Source: Candidatus Woesearchaeota archaeon
Lineage (GTDB): Archaea > Nanobdellota > Nanobdellia > Woesearchaeales > JACPBV01
Direction of reading: 5' to 3'
DNA length: 13,846 bases
Assembly: GCA_019323195.1 (NCBI GenBank)
Contig: JAHWHQ010000113.1
Location: forward strand, 1-13,846
A model generated the notes under the pieces. That model did not search any database, was not told where the DNA came from, and saw only the letters and a program-made list of their open reading frames with translations. Made by a program: the position numbers and the translations under genes. Shown here one piece after another: positions 13,324 through 13,846 of this stretch. The stretch's first letter is position 1. Each line of letters opens with the position of its first letter.

Positions 13324-13846
13324 TCAATCCATCTGCAACCCACAACCTAATTTTTCCTTGCCTGTATCAACTCTATCAAGACATCTAAAGTTTAGCTTAC
13401 ATATATCTTCACTACTTTCTGCGAACTCAATAGCTTTTTGTGAAAATCTCCACGCATTCATATAGTTAATAATTGCTACACCAGGTAATTTCCCCTTCCT
13501 TTCTTCTGCTTTTGTAATTGCCTTCTCAGCTAGTTCAAGCATCTTATCATAACATCTCTGGTTGGATTGATTGTGTACTTCTGTATTTTCTGCATCATCC
13601 AGTGCTGTATCTCCCAATTGCAGGTCTGCTCCTACTAAATTATATTCTATATCCTCACAAACAGGCTCAAGTTCTTTATAGATAATACCTCTTGCAGGGC
13701 ATAATACAACTGCTTTTGATTCATACAGAAAGACGTGCTTTCCATTATCTTCGCCTTTCTCTGTGTTTAGCCTTAGTTCATCAATCCAGTACTCTATTTT
13801 CAGGCTTTTTTCTATATTATCTATTATCCTGTCAATTAGTTTATTC
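13324..13846 (-). CDS. Unrecognised protein, 3' part; the start lies beyond the window end
   Basis: The frame is open from the right edge (codons from 13845) to TGA at 13326-13324, giving 173 visible residues. There is no reason to stop at the internal TTG at 13617, because the upstream sequence reads as ordinary protein in the same frame. The N-terminal visible part is alpha/beta-like (NKLIDRIIDNIEKSL, HVFLYESKAVVLCP). The middle is helical (YDKMLELAEKAITKAEERKG). Six cysteines are scattered over the visible part, with no clear metal-binding spacing. No family recognised. The gene is transcribed toward the DUF39 operon promoter region. Confidence 0.75.
   Translation of the reverse strand, partial: NKLIDRIIDNIEKSLKIEYWIDELRLNTEKGEDNGKHVFLYESKAVVLCPARGIIYKELEPVCEDIEYNLVGADLQLGDTALDDAENTEVHNQSNQRCYDKMLELAEKAITKAEERKGKLPGVAIINYMNAWRFSQKAIEFAESSEDICKLNFRCLDRVDTGKEKLGCGLQMD

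Noticed and set aside
13324..13617. A 97-residue gene starting at a TTG at 13617
   Set aside because: The same frame continues open and protein-like to the window edge, so the TTG is not a real start.
1..13846. CRISPR array, insertion sequence, prophage or defence system
   Set aside because: No regularly spaced repeats, transposase or integrase motifs, or known defence domains were seen on either strand.

Overview
The window looks like chromosomal DNA from a low-GC archaeon. The evidence is a replication factor C large subunit, a valyl-tRNA synthetase of the 'GFDDNGLPTER' type, a tRNA that appears to be interrupted outside the anticodon loop, and archaeal promoters: a TATA-like box lies about 26-27 nt before the start codon of most first genes, so those mRNAs should be leaderless. 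Compact single-gene units and many unrecognised proteins suggest a DPANN-type lineage (Woesearchaeota/Pacearchaeota-like). That placement is inference and has not been tested by phylogeny.

Layout. 1-67: possible tail of a plus-strand gene. 77-2249 (minus): rfcL, then an AT-rich multi-pass membrane protein 1 nt downstream. 2414-2869 (plus): stand-alone CheY-like receiver with an internal 12-nt tandem repeat. 3046-5463 (plus): valS. 5550-6305 (plus): unrecognised protein with two apparent winged-helix segments; its 3' end overlaps the 3' end of cysS. 8748-6292 (minus): tRNA-Cys(GCA), cysK and cysS in that order. 8867-9604 (plus): UPF0280/COG2122 ApbE-like protein. 10690-9626 (minus) and 10826-11473 (plus): two divergent unrecognised genes. 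13169-11555 (minus): DUF39 homocysteine-forming protein and its NIL/ferredoxin partner, overlapping by 8 nt. 13324-13846 (minus): 3' part of an unrecognised gene whose start lies beyond the window.

The unifying theme of the right half is sulfur amino acid metabolism. CysK makes cysteine from an activated serine, CysS loads it onto the tRNA-Cys encoded just upstream of cysK, and DUF39 with NIL-ferredoxin turns aspartate semialdehyde plus sulfide into homocysteine. UPF0280 belongs to COG2122, which has been linked genetically to the same sulfide-dependent route in methanogens. These genes form at least three transcription units within about 7 kb.

No stretch longer than about 180 nt lacks a gene. 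The longer gaps hold promoters and inverted repeats. I saw no CRISPR array, insertion sequence, phage gene or rRNA. The most unusual items are the tRNA-Cys with a 28-30 nt insertion before the anticodon stem and its placement ahead of cysK-cysS. The two unknown genes between the homocysteine-related loci also stand out.
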